From NCBI GenBank assembly GCA_946481695.1, contig CAMLON010000007.1, positions 1 to 64,000 of the forward strand: 64,000 nt of DNA, in the 5' to 3' direction. Position numbers and translations under genes: made by a program. Positions within the stretch are counted from its first letter, which is position 1, and each line of letters starts with the position of its first letter. Below the pieces are notes generated by a model. That model was not told the DNA's origin. It worked only from the letters and a program-made list of their open reading frames with translations, and made no database searches. Of this stretch, positions 43,334 to 52,823 are shown piece after piece. Source of the stretch: an uncultured Bartonella sp. (GTDB lineage Bacteria; Pseudomonadota; Alphaproteobacteria; Rhizobiales; Rhizobiaceae).

Positions 43334-46300
43334 TCTGCGGCCTCCTTCATTGCTGAATTTTCTTCACCATCCATCCAATCGACATGGTCAAGCTTGCGAA
43401 CCACCACAAACTCGTCACGATTGGCGCCGACAGTGCCGTAATAATTGAAACCGTATGATTGCTGGACATAGCCGCCGATCATATGGGTCGGTTTGGTAAT
43501 AACGCGGGTCACCGAGTTATGGATCCCTCCGCGTTGTTTGGTTAAAGGCGAGCCCGGAACATTCACGATTTTTTCCTGGGCGTGATACATGAAGACCGTT
43601 CCGTCTTTCATGCGCTGTGAAACGATGACACGGGCAACAAGCGAACCATTGGCATTGAAAGCTTCCACCCAGTCATTATCGACAATACCGGCCTTTTGAG
43701 CGTCATTTTCCGAAATCCAGACAACCGGTCCGCCTCTGTTCAAAGTCAACATCAACAGATTGTCGGAATAGGTCGAATGGATACCCCATTTCTGGTGCGG
43801 GGTTATGAAGTTCAAAATCAGATGCGGCTTGTCACCGGCCTTGGCTTCGATCGCCGTTGTTACCGTTTTGGTGTCGATCGGCGGGCGATAAACGCAGAAA
43901 CCTTCACCAAAGGCACGCATCCACAAATGATCCTGATAAAGTTGCTGGCGACCGGTGATAGTGCGCCACGGGATCAATTCGTGAACATTGGTATAGCCGG
44001 CATTATAGCAGACTTTTTCTGATTCAAGACCGGACCACGTGGGTGACGAAATGATTTTACGCGGCTGGGCAACAATGTCGCGATAACGGATCTTCTCGTC
44101 TTCCTTGGGCAATGCGAGATGCGTATGATCGCGTCCCGTATGTTCACCCAAAGCTTCCCATGCCTTGACAGCAACTTCACCATTAGTTTCAGGTGCAAGG
44201 GTCAAAATGACTTCGGTTGCATCAATATCGGTTGCAATGCTCGGCATGCCTTTTGTCGCACCCTCATCTTCAACAACGCCATTGATACGGCCGACGAGAT
44301 CGACTTCCTCTTCGGTTTTCCAGTTGATACCTTTGCCACCATTGCCGACCTTTTTCATCAACGGCCCAAGGGCGGTAAAACGCTTGTAGATATTCGGATA
44401 GTCGCGTTCAACCACCGCAATGGCCGGCATTGTTTTGCCCGGAACAGGTTCGATTTCGCCCTTTTTCCAATCCTTGACATCGAATGGCTGACCAAGCTCG
44501 CCCGCAGTATCGTGCTGGCTCGGTGTTAAAACGACATCTTTTTCAACACCCAGAACTTCTTTCGATACTTCGGAGAATTTCTCGGCAAGGCCTTTGAAAA
44601 TATCCCAGTCGCATCTTGCTTCCCAAGCCGGATCAACCGCGCTTGAAAGCGGGTGGATGAAGGGGTGCATGTCCGACGTGTTAAGGTCATTCTTTTCGTA
44701 CCATGTTGCAGTCGGCAACACGATATCGGAATAGACACAGGTTGTAGACATACGGAAATCGAGTGTGACGAGAAGATCGAGTTTGCCTTCCGGCGCTTCG
44801 TCATGCCAGACGGCTTCTTTGGTCTCGACCCGTCCCTGATCTCCCAGATCCTTGCCCAACACGCCATTGGCCGTGCCGAGGAAGTGTTTGAGGAAATATT
44901 CGTGCCCTTTACCTGATGAACCGAGAATGTTCGAGCGCCAGACAAACATGTTGCGTGGCCAGTTTAACGGATCATCCGGATCTTCGCACGACATTTGCAG
45001 GCTACCCGATTTCAGACCGTCGACGATATAATCCTTCGGGTCTTTACCGGCAGCTTCCGCTTCGTTAACAAGGTTGATCGGATTTGCTTTCAATTGTGGT
45101 GCCGATGGCAACCATCCCATGCGCTCGGCACGGATATTATAGTCGATCAATGCACCATCCCACGGCCCTTCGGGAGCAGTCGGCGACAACAATTCGCTGA
45201 CTTTCACAGTTTCATAGCGCCATTGATCGGTATGGGCATAGAAAAACGACGTGCCGTTCATCTGGCGTGGCGGGCGCGACCAGTCAAGACCGAAAGCAAG
45301 CGGAGCCCAACCGGTTTGCGGGCGCAATTTTTCCTGTCCCACATAGTGGCTCCAGCCGCCGCCGGATTGACCGATACAACCGCACATAACGAGCATATTG
45401 ATAATGCCGCGATAGTTCATATCCATATGGTACCAGTGATTGATACCGGCACCGAGAATAACCATCGAGCGACCTTTGGTCTTTTCGGCATTGCGGGCAA
45501 ATTCACGTGCGACTGTTATGATTTTGTCGCGCGAAACGCCCGTGATCTTTTCTGCCCATGCAGGAGTATAAGGAATATTGTCATCATAGGAACTCGCACA
45601 GTTTTTGTCTTTGAAACCGCGCTCCAAGCCGTAGTTGGCAACGAAAAGGTCAAAAACAGTGGCGACAACAACTTCGCCTTCCGGCAATTTCAATTTGCGG
45701 GCAGGTACTTTGCGTGTGAGAATGCTCTCATGATCGGTGCCGTCATCGAAACTGTGTTCGCGACTTGCAAAATAGGGGAAATCGACATCGGCAACGGTGT
45801 CATGCTCGCCTTCAAGCATGAAACTCATTTCCAATGTGACATCACGGCCCTTGCCATCTTTTGATTCAAGGTTCCATTTGCCTTTTTCACCCCAGCGGAA
45901 ACCGGAAGAGCCGAGCGGTGCAACATATTCACCGCTTTTCATATCAACGGCGACAGTTTTCCATTCGGGATTATTGGTTTCACCGAGCTTGTCGGCAAAG
46001 TCGGAGGCACGCAGCAAACGATCAGGAATGAAGTGGCCATTTTTGCTAACCAGTCTGACGAGCATCGGCATATCTGTGTAGCGCTGGCAATAATCTTCAA
46101 AATATTCGGCCTGACGCTCCAGATGAAATTCGCGCAAAATAACGTGGCCAAGCGCCATGGCAAGAGCAGCGTCGGTTCCTTGCTTGGGATGAAGCCAGAG
46201 ATCGGCAAACTTGCTTGCTTCCGAATAATCGGGTGAAACAACCACCGATTTTGTGCCTTTATAGCGGGCTTCCGAATAAAAATGCGCGTCCGGTGTGCGT

Positions 46301-47076
46301 GTTTGCGGCACGTTGGAGCCCCAAAGCATAAGGAAACCGGCATTATACCAATCGGCAGATTCAGGCACATCTGTCTGTTCGCCCCATGTCATGGGTGAAG
46401 CAGGCGGCAAATCGCAATACCAGTCATAGAAAGACATGCATACACCGCCGAGAAGTGACAGGTAACGCGAACCGGAAGCATAGGAGACCATGGACATTGC
46501 CGGAATCGGCGAAAAGCCGATAATCCGGTCGGGACCATATTTCTTGATTGTGTAAGAATTGGCAGCAGCGATAATCTCGTTGACTTCGTCCCATGTAGAA
46601 CGAACGAAGCCGCCGAGCCCGCGTACCTTCTGGTATTCAGCCCGCTTTTCAGGATTTTCCTGAATTGCAGCCCATGCACCAACCGGTGTTTTTACCACGC
46701 GTTCCTTGCGCCACAATTTGATAAGACGCGAGCGGATCAACGGATATTTTACACGGTTTGCCGAATACATATACCAGCTATAGCTTGCTCCTCGCGGACA
46801 GCCACGTGGTTCATGGTTGGGGAGATCGGGGCGGGTACGCGGATAATCGGTCTGCTGGGTTTCCCAAGTGACAATACCACCCTTGACATAGATTTTCCAC
46901 GAGCACGAGCCGGTGCAATTGACACCGTGCGTCGAGCGCACGATTTTGTCATATTGCCAGCGTTTGCGATAAGCGTCTTCCCATGAGCGGTTTTCATTGG
47001 TTGTTACACCATGTCCATGAGAAAACGGTTGTTTTTTTCGTGCCAGAAAATTCAGGCGGTCGAGTAGTAGACTCAT
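43330..47076 (-). CDS. narG: Respiratory nitrate reductase alpha subunit NarG
   Basis: A 1248-residue molybdoenzyme that reduces nitrate to nitrite on the cytoplasmic side. The FS0 cluster ligands are H50-X3-C54-X3-C58-X34-C93 (HGVNCTGSC...RGCPRG), the same numbering as the E. coli enzyme, and the Mo-ligand aspartate falls at 222 in YDWYCDLPPASP. The N-terminus carries only the vestigial RR-type region of NarG. ATG 47076 with AAGGAG seven bases upstream is preferred over the TTG just before it. It lies 25 bases after narK2 on the same strand. Several long plus-strand open frames inside it are antisense artefacts. Confidence 0.98.
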   Translation of the reverse strand: MSLLLDRLNFLARKKQPFSHGHGVTTNENRSWEDAYRKRWQYDKIVRSTHGVNCTGSCSWKIYVKGGIVTWETQQTDYPRTRPDLPNHEPRGCPRGASYSWYMYSANRVKYPLIRSRLIKLWRKERVVKTPVGAWAAIQENPEKRAEYQKVRGLGGFVRSTWDEVNEIIAAANSYTIKKYGPDRIIGFSPIPAMSMVSYASGSRYLSLLGGVCMSFYDWYCDLPPASPMTWGEQTDVPESADWYNAGFLMLWGSNVPQTRTPDAHFYSEARYKGTKSVVVSPDYSEASKFADLWLHPKQGTDAALAMALGHVILREFHLERQAEYFEDYCQRYTDMPMLVRLVSKNGHFIPDRLLRASDFADKLGETNNPEWKTVAVDMKSGEYVAPLGSSGFRWGEKGKWNLESKDGKGRDVTLEMSFMLEGEHDTVADVDFPYFASREHSFDDGTDHESILTRKVPARKLKLPEGEVVVATVFDLFVANYGLERGFKDKNCASSYDDNIPYTPAWAEKITGVSRDKIITVAREFARNAEKTKGRSMVILGAGINHWYHMDMNYRGIINMLVMCGCIGQSGGGWSHYVGQEKLRPQTGWAPLAFGLDWSRPPRQMNGTSFFYAHTDQWRYETVKVSELLSPTAPEGPWDGALIDYNIRAERMGWLPSAPQLKANPINLVNEAEAAGKDPKDYIVDGLKSGSLQMSCEDPDDPLNWPRNMFVWRSNILGSSGKGHEYFLKHFLGTANGVLGKDLGDQGRVETKEAVWHDEAPEGKLDLLVTLDFRMSTTCVYSDIVLPTATWYEKNDLNTSDMHPFIHPLSSAVDPAWEARCDWDIFKGLAEKFSEVSKEVLGVEKDVVLTPSQHDTAGELGQPFDVKDWKKGEIEPVPGKTMPAIAVVERDYPNIYKRFTALGPLMKKVGNGGKGINWKTEEEVDLVGRINGVVEDEGATKGMPSIATDIDATEVILTLAPETNGEVAVKAWEALGEHTGRDHTHLALPKEDEKIRYRDIVAQPRKIISSPTWSGLESEKVCYNAGYTNVHELIPWRTITGRQQLYQDHLWMRAFGEGFCVYRPPIDTKTVTTAIEAKAGDKPHLILNFITPHQKWGIHSTYSDNLLMLTLNRGGPVVWISENDAQKAGIVDNDWVEAFNANGSLVARVIVSQRMKDGTVFMYHAQEKIVNVPGSPLTKQRGGIHNSVTRVITKPTHMIGGYVQQSYGFNYYGTVGANRDEFVVVRKLDHVDWMDGEENSAMKEAAE

Positions 47077-47100
47077 CAATGGTCTCCTTAACTTGCGGCG

Positions 47101-48516
47101 TTATTTTTGTGTCCGACGACCTTCGACATGGAGAATTGCACCGTTACGGATGTAACAGAACCATGTGATGGCGAGGCAAATAACGTAAAAAATCATAAAT
47201 CCCCAAAGTGCGGCTTGCGGGCCACCCGTTGCATCTTTGGAAAGTGCAAAACTTACGGGAATAAGAAAGAAAGCATAGGCAGCAATCGCGGCGGTAAAGC
47301 CGGTAATTGCAGCCGATTCACGGTCGCTTTGATGGCGTTTTTGTTCTTCCGTGGCGTTTGGCATGGACTTGTCGATAACACGGCTCATAATAACCGGTAT
47401 CATCTGGAAGGTCGAAGCATTGCCGACACCGGTTGCAAAGAACAAAACCATGAATGCAGCAAAGAAACCGGGGAAAGCGATGGCACTACCGGGATTTGCA
47501 ACAAAATAAAGTGCAGCACCCAGAGCAAGCATCATCAGGATAAATGCCCAGAAGGTTACACGGCCACCGCCGATTTTGTCGCTTACGCCACCAAATCCCG
47601 CACGTGCAAGTGCTGAAATCAGTGGTCCTAAGAATACATAGTGCAACACGTTTACATCCGGAAAAGTCAACCGCATCAAAAGTGGGAATGCAGCAGAAAA
47701 ACCGATGAACGAGCCAAAAGTTCCCATGTAAAGAACGCACATCAACCAGTTGTCTTTGCGTTTGAAAATAATGGCCTGATCGGCAAATGAAGCCTTGGCA
47801 TCGGCAATGTCGTTCATTCCGAACCAGCAGCATATGGCTGATAAAGCAATGAAAGGTACGAAAACAAAAGCACCGTTCTGTAACCAGAGTTCGGAAGTGG
47901 AACCGTCCGCTTGCGTCACTGTGAGCGGGTGACCGCCCAACCAGCCGAAGGCATTGGTGGCAATAACGAGCGGGACAACAAATTGCACAACCGAAACACC
48001 GAGATTGCCCAAACCGGCATTAAGGCCGCTGGCTTTACCCTTTTCGGCTTTCGGGTAAAAAAACGAAATATTCGACATGGAAGAAGAAAAGTTTCCGCCA
48101 CCAAAGCCGCATAACAGTGCGAGAAGCGCCATCACCCAATAAGGGGTGCTGACGTCCTGAACAGCAAAACCGATACCGAGTGCCGGTATCAACAATGAAG
48201 CAGTTGTCAGCGCTGTCCAGCGACGGCCGCCAAATATCGGCACCATAAAGGAATAGAAAATACGCAGTGTTGCGCCTGAAAGCCCCGGCAAAGCAGTAAG
48301 CCAGAACAATTGTGTCGAACTGAATTTGAAACCGGCACGCGGCAATTCAGCCACAACCACCGACCAAACTTGCCACACAGCAAAAGCCAAAAGCAGAGCC
48401 GGAATAGACAACCAAAGATTCTTGTTGGCAATTTTGTGCCCGTAATTATTCCAGAAACTGCTATCTTCGGGATTCCATTCGGTTAACACGTAACCTTTAT
48501 TAATTTGATTGGACAT
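47101..48516 (-). CDS. narK: Nitrate/nitrite transporter, NarK2 type (MFS)
   Basis: A 471-residue twelve-helix major-facilitator protein. It opens FWNNYGHKIANKNLWLSIPALLLAFAVWQVWSVV and contains QLFWLTALPGLSGATLRIFYSF and FGGGNFSSSMSNISFFYPKAEKGKASGLNAGLGNLG, the nitrate signature and nitrate-binding arginine region of the NarK/NarU group. This group is associated with nitrate-nitrite antiport, which would export the nitrite made by NarG. It begins 5 bases after the other narK gene; the ribosome site AGGAG overlaps that gene's stop. In some relatives the two transporters are fused. Confidence 0.93.
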   Translation of the reverse strand: MSNQINKGYVLTEWNPEDSSFWNNYGHKIANKNLWLSIPALLLAFAVWQVWSVVVAELPRAGFKFSSTQLFWLTALPGLSGATLRIFYSFMVPIFGGRRWTALTTASLLIPALGIGFAVQDVSTPYWVMALLALLCGFGGGNFSSSMSNISFFYPKAEKGKASGLNAGLGNLGVSVVQFVVPLVIATNAFGWLGGHPLTVTQADGSTSELWLQNGAFVFVPFIALSAICCWFGMNDIADAKASFADQAIIFKRKDNWLMCVLYMGTFGSFIGFSAAFPLLMRLTFPDVNVLHYVFLGPLISALARAGFGGVSDKIGGGRVTFWAFILMMLALGAALYFVANPGSAIAFPGFFAAFMVLFFATGVGNASTFQMIPVIMSRVIDKSMPNATEEQKRHQSDRESAAITGFTAAIAAYAFFLIPVSFALSKDATGGPQAALWGFMIFYVICLAITWFCYIRNGAILHVEGRRTQK

Positions 48517-48521
48517 GCGAA

Positions 48522-49814
48522 TTACTCCTGAAATTCAGGCGTTTTTTGCCCGAGCTCTACCAATTTGCGGTGGTTCATCAGTAGGATCGAAACATGCATC
48601 CAGATGAGTGCCGCAAGTGAAATGACAAATAGGATCATGAAGCAGGTTGAATAGATTCCGGTGATGTCGAGGACTTCACCGAAAAGGATCGGCAGGATAA
48701 ATCCGCCAAGTCCGCCCATCATGCCGACGAGACCGCCAACAGCACCGACGCTTTTCGGGTAATAAACGGGAATATGCTTATAAACGGCAGCTTTCCCGAG
48801 AGCCATGAAGAAACCGAGTATGGCAACGACAATGGCAAAACCCACAAGGCTGATCGCAAATGTAAAGGTAAATGGACCTTTGGCAGTTTCAACCGTGTAC
48901 TGTGTTGGAGGATAGGAGAGGATGAAGCATGTAATTGTACACATTGTGAGTGTCCAATACATGACACGGCGTGCTCCATATTTATCAGAAAGATAACCGC
49001 CATAGGCACGGAAGAGCGATGCAGGTATCGAATAGAGTGCAGCAATGACGCCTGCAAGCCACAGATCGATCGAATAAACATCCTGCAGATAGTGCGGCAA
49101 CCACGTTGCCAAAGCGATATATCCACCGAATACGAAGAAATAATAGAAGGAAAAACGCCAAACTTGCAGTTTCTTCAAAGGTGCAAGTTCAAGCAAAGCG
49201 CTTTGCGGCTTGATGCCCAACCGGCGCTGTTCGACAAGCACGGGATCGTCGGAGGTAAAGAGCCAAAAGATCACAGCCGTGATAACGAGAACGAGCGCCC
49301 ATATATAGGCCACGCCTTCCCAGCTTCCCCACCAGCTCATCACCCATGGAGCGCCAAGTTTCGTAACGGCTGCACCGACATTGCCTGCACCGAAAATACC
49401 AAGTGCAAGGCCTTGCTTTTTCGCGCTGAACCAGCGCGAAACATAAGCAACGCCAACCGAGAATGTGCCGCCGGCAATACCGATGCCAAGGGCTGCTATC
49501 AACATCCATGTATAGGTGTGGGCAAAAGTGAGCAGAAACGTCGATAAAGCCGAAGCCAACATCGATAATACGAAAATAATGCGTCCACCGATCTGTTCGG
49601 TCCAGATACCAAGTGGAATACGCACAAGTGAGCCGGTGAGAACCGGTGTGGCTATAAGAAGCCCGAGTTCGGATTGGCTCAAACCCAATTTTTTCTGTAT
49701 CGCAATGCCGATAATTGAAAAAATTGTCCATACCGCAAAACATACAGTAAAGGCTAAAGAGCTCAGCCACAGAGCTTCTGAAGAGCCTTTGATCGGGGTG
49801 TCAGTTTGTTCCAT
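48522..49814 (-). CDS. narK: Nitrate transporter, NarK1 type (MFS)
   Basis: A twelve-helix major-facilitator protein of about 430 residues; I start at ATG 49814 (MEQTDTPIKGSSEALWLSS), since the upstream 27 codons run across the FNR palindrome. Nitrate-signature features: LSQSELGLLIATPVLTGSLVRIPLG and FSVGVAYVSRWFSAKKQGLALGIFGAGNVGAAVTK, plus YPKSVGAVGGLVGMMGGLGGFILP. This group is associated with proton-coupled nitrate uptake, useful for starting respiration. It is the first gene of the nar cluster and has the FNR-type palindrome 68-81 bases upstream of its ATG. Confidence 0.92.
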   Translation of the reverse strand: MEQTDTPIKGSSEALWLSSLAFTVCFAVWTIFSIIGIAIQKKLGLSQSELGLLIATPVLTGSLVRIPLGIWTEQIGGRIIFVLSMLASALSTFLLTFAHTYTWMLIAALGIGIAGGTFSVGVAYVSRWFSAKKQGLALGIFGAGNVGAAVTKLGAPWVMSWWGSWEGVAYIWALVLVITAVIFWLFTSDDPVLVEQRRLGIKPQSALLELAPLKKLQVWRFSFYYFFVFGGYIALATWLPHYLQDVYSIDLWLAGVIAALYSIPASLFRAYGGYLSDKYGARRVMYWTLTMCTITCFILSYPPTQYTVETAKGPFTFTFAISLVGFAIVVAILGFFMALGKAAVYKHIPVYYPKSVGAVGGLVGMMGGLGGFILPILFGEVLDITGIYSTCFMILFVISLAALIWMHVSILLMNHRKLVELGQKTPEFQE

Positions 49815-49881
49815 TTTTACCACCAGATAAATTCTTCCTTTTTGTCGAGGGGGTATGTAGTAATGAGTGAAATAGGGCACC

Positions 49882-49895
49882 TTGATCAAAATCAA
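49882..49895 (-). promoter_or_regulatory. FNR/NarR-type binding site upstream of narK
   Basis: TTGATCAAAATCAA, a perfect TTGAT-N4-ATCAA palindrome, 68 bases before the narK ATG and 126 bases before the divergent regulator gene. Such sites bind FNR-family activators in low oxygen or with nitrate/NO. Confidence 0.85.
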
Positions 49896-50021
49896 ATGAG
49901 TTTTATTTAAAATAAAAGAAAAGCTTATTTTAAAATAATGATGATGACGCCTTGAAATATTGCTTTGCTACACTTGATAGATGCTAAGGCAAAAAATAAA
50001 AATGTTAATTAGAGGAACAAT

Positions 50022-50723
50022 ATGAGATCAGAAGATCGTTTAAAAATTCAAAATCTCGATATTTTTTCGCAAGCGAGTGACAAAACATTCGATTCTTTAA
50101 TTGGCCCGGGTTTTTTCCAACGTTTTCCTCCGGGAGTGGTTCTCGTCAATGAAAATGCCATGCAGGATTTTCTCTATATCCTTGTTGATGGTCAGGTTGA
50201 AATGTATGCAACGAGCTTCGGAAGAGAGACAATTCTCGACATTATCCAACCTGTAAGCCTGTTCATTCTGGCGGCCATATTGAATGATGATGTGTGTTTG
50301 CAATCGGCCCGTACATTAACCGAAGCACAGGTGCTGATGATTCCGGCAGCGCGGTTCAGAGAAGCAATTGATAATGATACCGCATTTATGCATGCGGTCG
50401 TTCGCGAACTTTCACGTCGCTATCGTATGACCATCAAGGAGTTGAAAAACCAGAAATTGAGAAATGGGAGCGAGAGATTGGCTAATTGGATTCTGGCGGA
50501 AGCCGATACACAGGTTGAAGCCAATTATATCGATATTCCGTTCGAGAAAAAACTGCTCGCCTACAAGCTTGGCATGACACCGGAAAACCTGTCACGGGCA
50601 TTTGCAACTGTTGCAAAACATGGCGTTAATGTCGACGGGTCGCGAATTGTTTTCACCGACCGACAAAAGCTTATCAATTTTGCCCATCCAGATAAGCTTA
50701 TCGACAAACGCGAGCCTGTTTGA
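50022..50723 (+). CDS. narR: Crp/Fnr family transcription regulator, NarR-like
   Basis: A 233-residue regulator: cyclic-nucleotide-like beta-barrel (GVVLVNENAMQDFLYILVDGQVEMYATSFGRETILDII), dimer helix, and a helix-turn-helix LLAYKLGMTPENLSRAFATV whose E..SR pattern is that of proteins reading TTGAT half-sites. It lacks the N-terminal cysteines that hold the iron-sulfur cluster of FNR; only one cysteine is seen (DDVCLQS). Such cluster-free members next to narK are NarR in Paracoccus and Brucella and respond to nitrate/nitrite, while NnrR and Dnr respond to NO. Location decides for NarR; the effector is inferred. Divergent from narK. Confidence 0.85.
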   Translation: MRSEDRLKIQNLDIFSQASDKTFDSLIGPGFFQRFPPGVVLVNENAMQDFLYILVDGQVEMYATSFGRETILDIIQPVSLFILAAILNDDVCLQSARTLTEAQVLMIPAARFREAIDNDTAFMHAVVRELSRRYRMTIKELKNQKLRNGSERLANWILAEADTQVEANYIDIPFEKKLLAYKLGMTPENLSRAFATVAKHGVNVDGSRIVFTDRQKLINFAHPDKLIDKREPV

Positions 50724-50762
50724 TTATAAATAAATGAGCCATTTCGGGGTTAAGACTTTATC

Positions 50763-50789
50763 CGATTTCAAGCAGCAGGCCTGAAATCG
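50763..50789 (+). terminator. Inverted repeat after the narR-like gene
   Basis: CGATTTCA (50763-50770) and TGAAATCG (50782-50789) form an 8-bp stem with an 11-base loop, followed by only TTATC. It is a weak terminator candidate 40 bases past the stop. Confidence 0.35.
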
Positions 50790-50811
50790 TTATCAATAAG
50801 GAATTGTTCTT

Positions 50812-51150
50812 GTGCGTTTGATCCGCCGGTTATTTCGCTTTATTTCTTATCTTTTTCTTGTTCTAACGATTGTAACTCTTGTTATTGATGCGGCCCATTC
50901 AGTCGGCGCTTCTGAAGTCTTGTTTCTCCCCATCGGCTCTACAATATCGTTTGTTTTTTCGACGGGTACACGGGAATTTGACAACTTTATTTCGCATCTT
51001 TCATCTCCATATTTATCTCTAGTGGTAAAAATTGTCGGACTTTGTCCGGCATGGATCGTTTTTGCCTCTTTTACGTTCATATTTTATGTTATCGGCTATG
51101 ATCGTGAAGCCCATTTTGATGATGCAAACTATGGTGAAGAGAATGTTTGA
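50812..51150 (+). CDS. Small membrane protein upstream of msrA
   Basis: A 112-residue protein with two membrane helices: LFRFISYLFLVLTIVTLVIDAAHSV near the N-terminus and PAWIVFASFTFIFYVIGYD near the C-terminus, with a conserved-looking central stretch FDNFISHLSSPYL. It is found in Rhizobiales next to msrA and has no established role. The start is a GTG at 50812, supported by AAGGA ten bases upstream. Its stop overlaps the start of msrA by 8 bases, so both are probably expressed together. Confidence 0.75.
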   Translation: MRLIRRLFRFISYLFLVLTIVTLVIDAAHSVGASEVLFLPIGSTISFVFSTGTREFDNFISHLSSPYLSLVVKIVGLCPAWIVFASFTFIFYVIGYDREAHFDDANYGEENV

Positions 51151-51790
51151 TCTTTTGTCGCTTTCGGAAAAACTCAAAATGCCGAAAAAAGAAGAAGCAC
51201 TCGTTGGCAGGAGTGAGCCGATCGCAACCGCAAAAATACACTATGTGAATGGTCACAGCTTGAAGGGACCATATCCTGAAAATATGCATCATATCATTGT
51301 TGCAATGGGCTGTTTTTGGGGTGTCGAACGGCTATTCTGGAAAATGCCGGGCGTTTACGTGACAGCAGCCGGTTACACGGGCGGCTTTACACCCAATCCA
51401 ACCTATGAGGAAGTTTGTACCGGTAAAACCGGTCATACCGAAGCTGTACTTGTTGTCTATGATCCGACGATACTTCATCTTGATCAAATATTGAAAACCT
51501 TTTGGGAACAACATGACCCCACGCAAGGCATGCGACAGGGAAACGACATTGGCAATAATTACCGTTCGGCTCTCTATCTTTCGAATGAACGTGATTTGGA
51601 AATAGCAAAAAAAAGCAAAGAACAATTTGGGAAAGTACTTCAATCAAAAGGATTGGGGGCGATTACAACCGAAATTGCGTTAGAAGGGCCGTTCTATTTT
51701 GCTGAAGATTATCACCAGCAATATCTCGCCAAAAACCCGAATGGTTATTGCGGATTGAAGGGTACCGGCGTCACCTGTCCTATTTCTTGA
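51143..51790 (+). CDS. msrA: Peptide-methionine (S)-S-oxide reductase MsrA
   Basis: About 215 residues. MsrA reduces methionine-S-sulfoxide in oxidised proteins. The catalytic cysteine is in VAMGCFWGVERLFWKMPGV, with conserved GYTGGFTPNPTYEEVCTGKTGHTEAV and FWEQHDPTQGMRQGNDIGNNYRS; a recycling cysteine may be one of the C-terminal ones (YCGLKGTGVTCPIS). The frame is open from 51032, but those codons overlap the membrane-protein gene and are not MsrA-like. I begin at ATG 51143 (MFDLLSLSEKLKMPKKEEALVGR). The extended N-terminus is usual in Rhizobiales. Confidence 0.92.
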   Translation: MFDLLSLSEKLKMPKKEEALVGRSEPIATAKIHYVNGHSLKGPYPENMHHIIVAMGCFWGVERLFWKMPGVYVTAAGYTGGFTPNPTYEEVCTGKTGHTEAVLVVYDPTILHLDQILKTFWEQHDPTQGMRQGNDIGNNYRSALYLSNERDLEIAKKSKEQFGKVLQSKGLGAITTEIALEGPFYFAEDYHQQYLAKNPNGYCGLKGTGVTCPIS

Positions 51791-52227
51791 AAGTGAATGT
51801 CTATAGTTAAAAGAAAGGTTCGGGTTTATTTTAAAATCTGCAATCCGTTAAAGTAATGAACTGCAATATTGTCGCAATTGGTGTGCTACTTTAAAAAAAT
51901 CCCTATAAAGGTTTTTGATAATTTTTTCAGAAAATAACTTAATAACTTTATGACATCTTTGGATACCGCGAAATCGTCAATGGATAGAATTCCAGAGCGG
52001 GATGGGCCTTCTGATTGGCCAAAGTTGATCAAATAATGCGTGTTAATTTCTCAGCAAAATTGTCTAAAAATTCATGGTTCAACCGTGCCAATCACGAGGA
52101 AAATAGCGCCAATTTCGAATGAGCTTCCACCAAAAACAAAAATTTGAATTCAGAATAATCAATAATTTTGCATATATTATTTGTGCTTTTGATAGGCTGG
52201 CGGTTATTGAATTTTGACGAACTAAAA
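51791..52227. other. Intergenic region after msrA
   Basis: About 440 bases. An 8-bp inverted repeat TTAAAGTA (51848-51855) / TACTTTAA (51887-51894) with a 31-base loop lies 58 bases after msrA and may end its transcript. The rest is AT-rich with no gene that I can support. Confidence 0.4.
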
Positions 52228-52416
52228 ATGCGTAACACAGTTGACGGTATATTATTTCTTATCTGGAACTCGTTCACATTCTTGCTCGGGACGCATGTCG
52301 TAGAAGCGCTGTGGCATGATAACGTCATACTCGCGCTTGTTGGTCTTGTTTTCTTTCCTGGAGGTGTTTGTCGCGGTTTCAATCTTTGGGTCGGCTGGCT
52401 TTCCGCAATATTTTAA
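52228..52416 (+). CDS. Possible 62-residue membrane protein
   Basis: From ATG 52228 a 62-residue peptide MRNTVDGILFLIWNSFTFL with two hydrophobic segments, the second LALVGLVFFPGGVCRGFNLW, rich in aromatic residues. The open frame extends upstream to 52168, but that start has no better ribosome site. I do not recognise the family. It reads like a real small inner-membrane protein, but support rests on composition only. Confidence 0.4.
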   Translation: MRNTVDGILFLIWNSFTFLLGTHVVEALWHDNVILALVGLVFFPGGVCRGFNLWVGWLSAIF

Positions 52417-52616
52417 GATATTTGAAAAACATTTTCTACGTGCACCGATTGGTCATCAGCAAATAAGGTTAAATAAAATTATCAAACTCGTTATTGCCGA
52501 CGAAAAAGATAGCGATGGGCATTTTTCCGGATTCATGTGAATAACAGATGTTGTTCAAGCGTGCTTCGTTTTTAAGCACCTCTAGAGCAAGTTTAACCCA
52601 ATGTTTATTCAATATA

Positions 52617-52823
52617 TTACCAATGCGGTGGTCTGGTGACAGGAATGTCGGGCTGGCTTTGTTCTTCAAGTTCAAGAAAACGTTTGGTCAAAGCTGTTAA
52701 TTTTTTATCCATTTGGTCAATTGTTTTCCATTGTTCAGCAAGAACAGCGGAAAGCTCGTCGACGAGCCGCTCCTGTTCGGCAAGTTTTATTTCCACTTCG
52801 GTAAGACGATCTTTTTCAATCAC
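52617..52823 (-). CDS. slyX: SlyX family protein
   Basis: A 68-residue coiled-coil protein: EVEIKLAEQERLVDELSAVLAEQWKTIDQMDKKLTALTKRF followed by the characteristic C-terminal PVTRPPHW. SlyX is widespread in proteobacteria, next to slyD in E. coli, and of unknown function. The start is a GTG at 52823 that overlaps the stop of the truncated haemoglobin gene (GTGA), with AAGGA about ten bases upstream. Confidence 0.88.
   Translation of the reverse strand: MIEKDRLTEVEIKLAEQERLVDELSAVLAEQWKTIDQMDKKLTALTKRFLELEEQSQPDIPVTRPPHW

Noticed and set aside
44995..45864. 289-codon plus-strand frame
   Set aside because: It lies wholly antisense to narG, which has intact motifs; codon bias on one strand opens frames on the other.
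48774..49547. 257-codon plus-strand frame
   Set aside because: Antisense to the NarK1-type gene, no family and no ribosome site.
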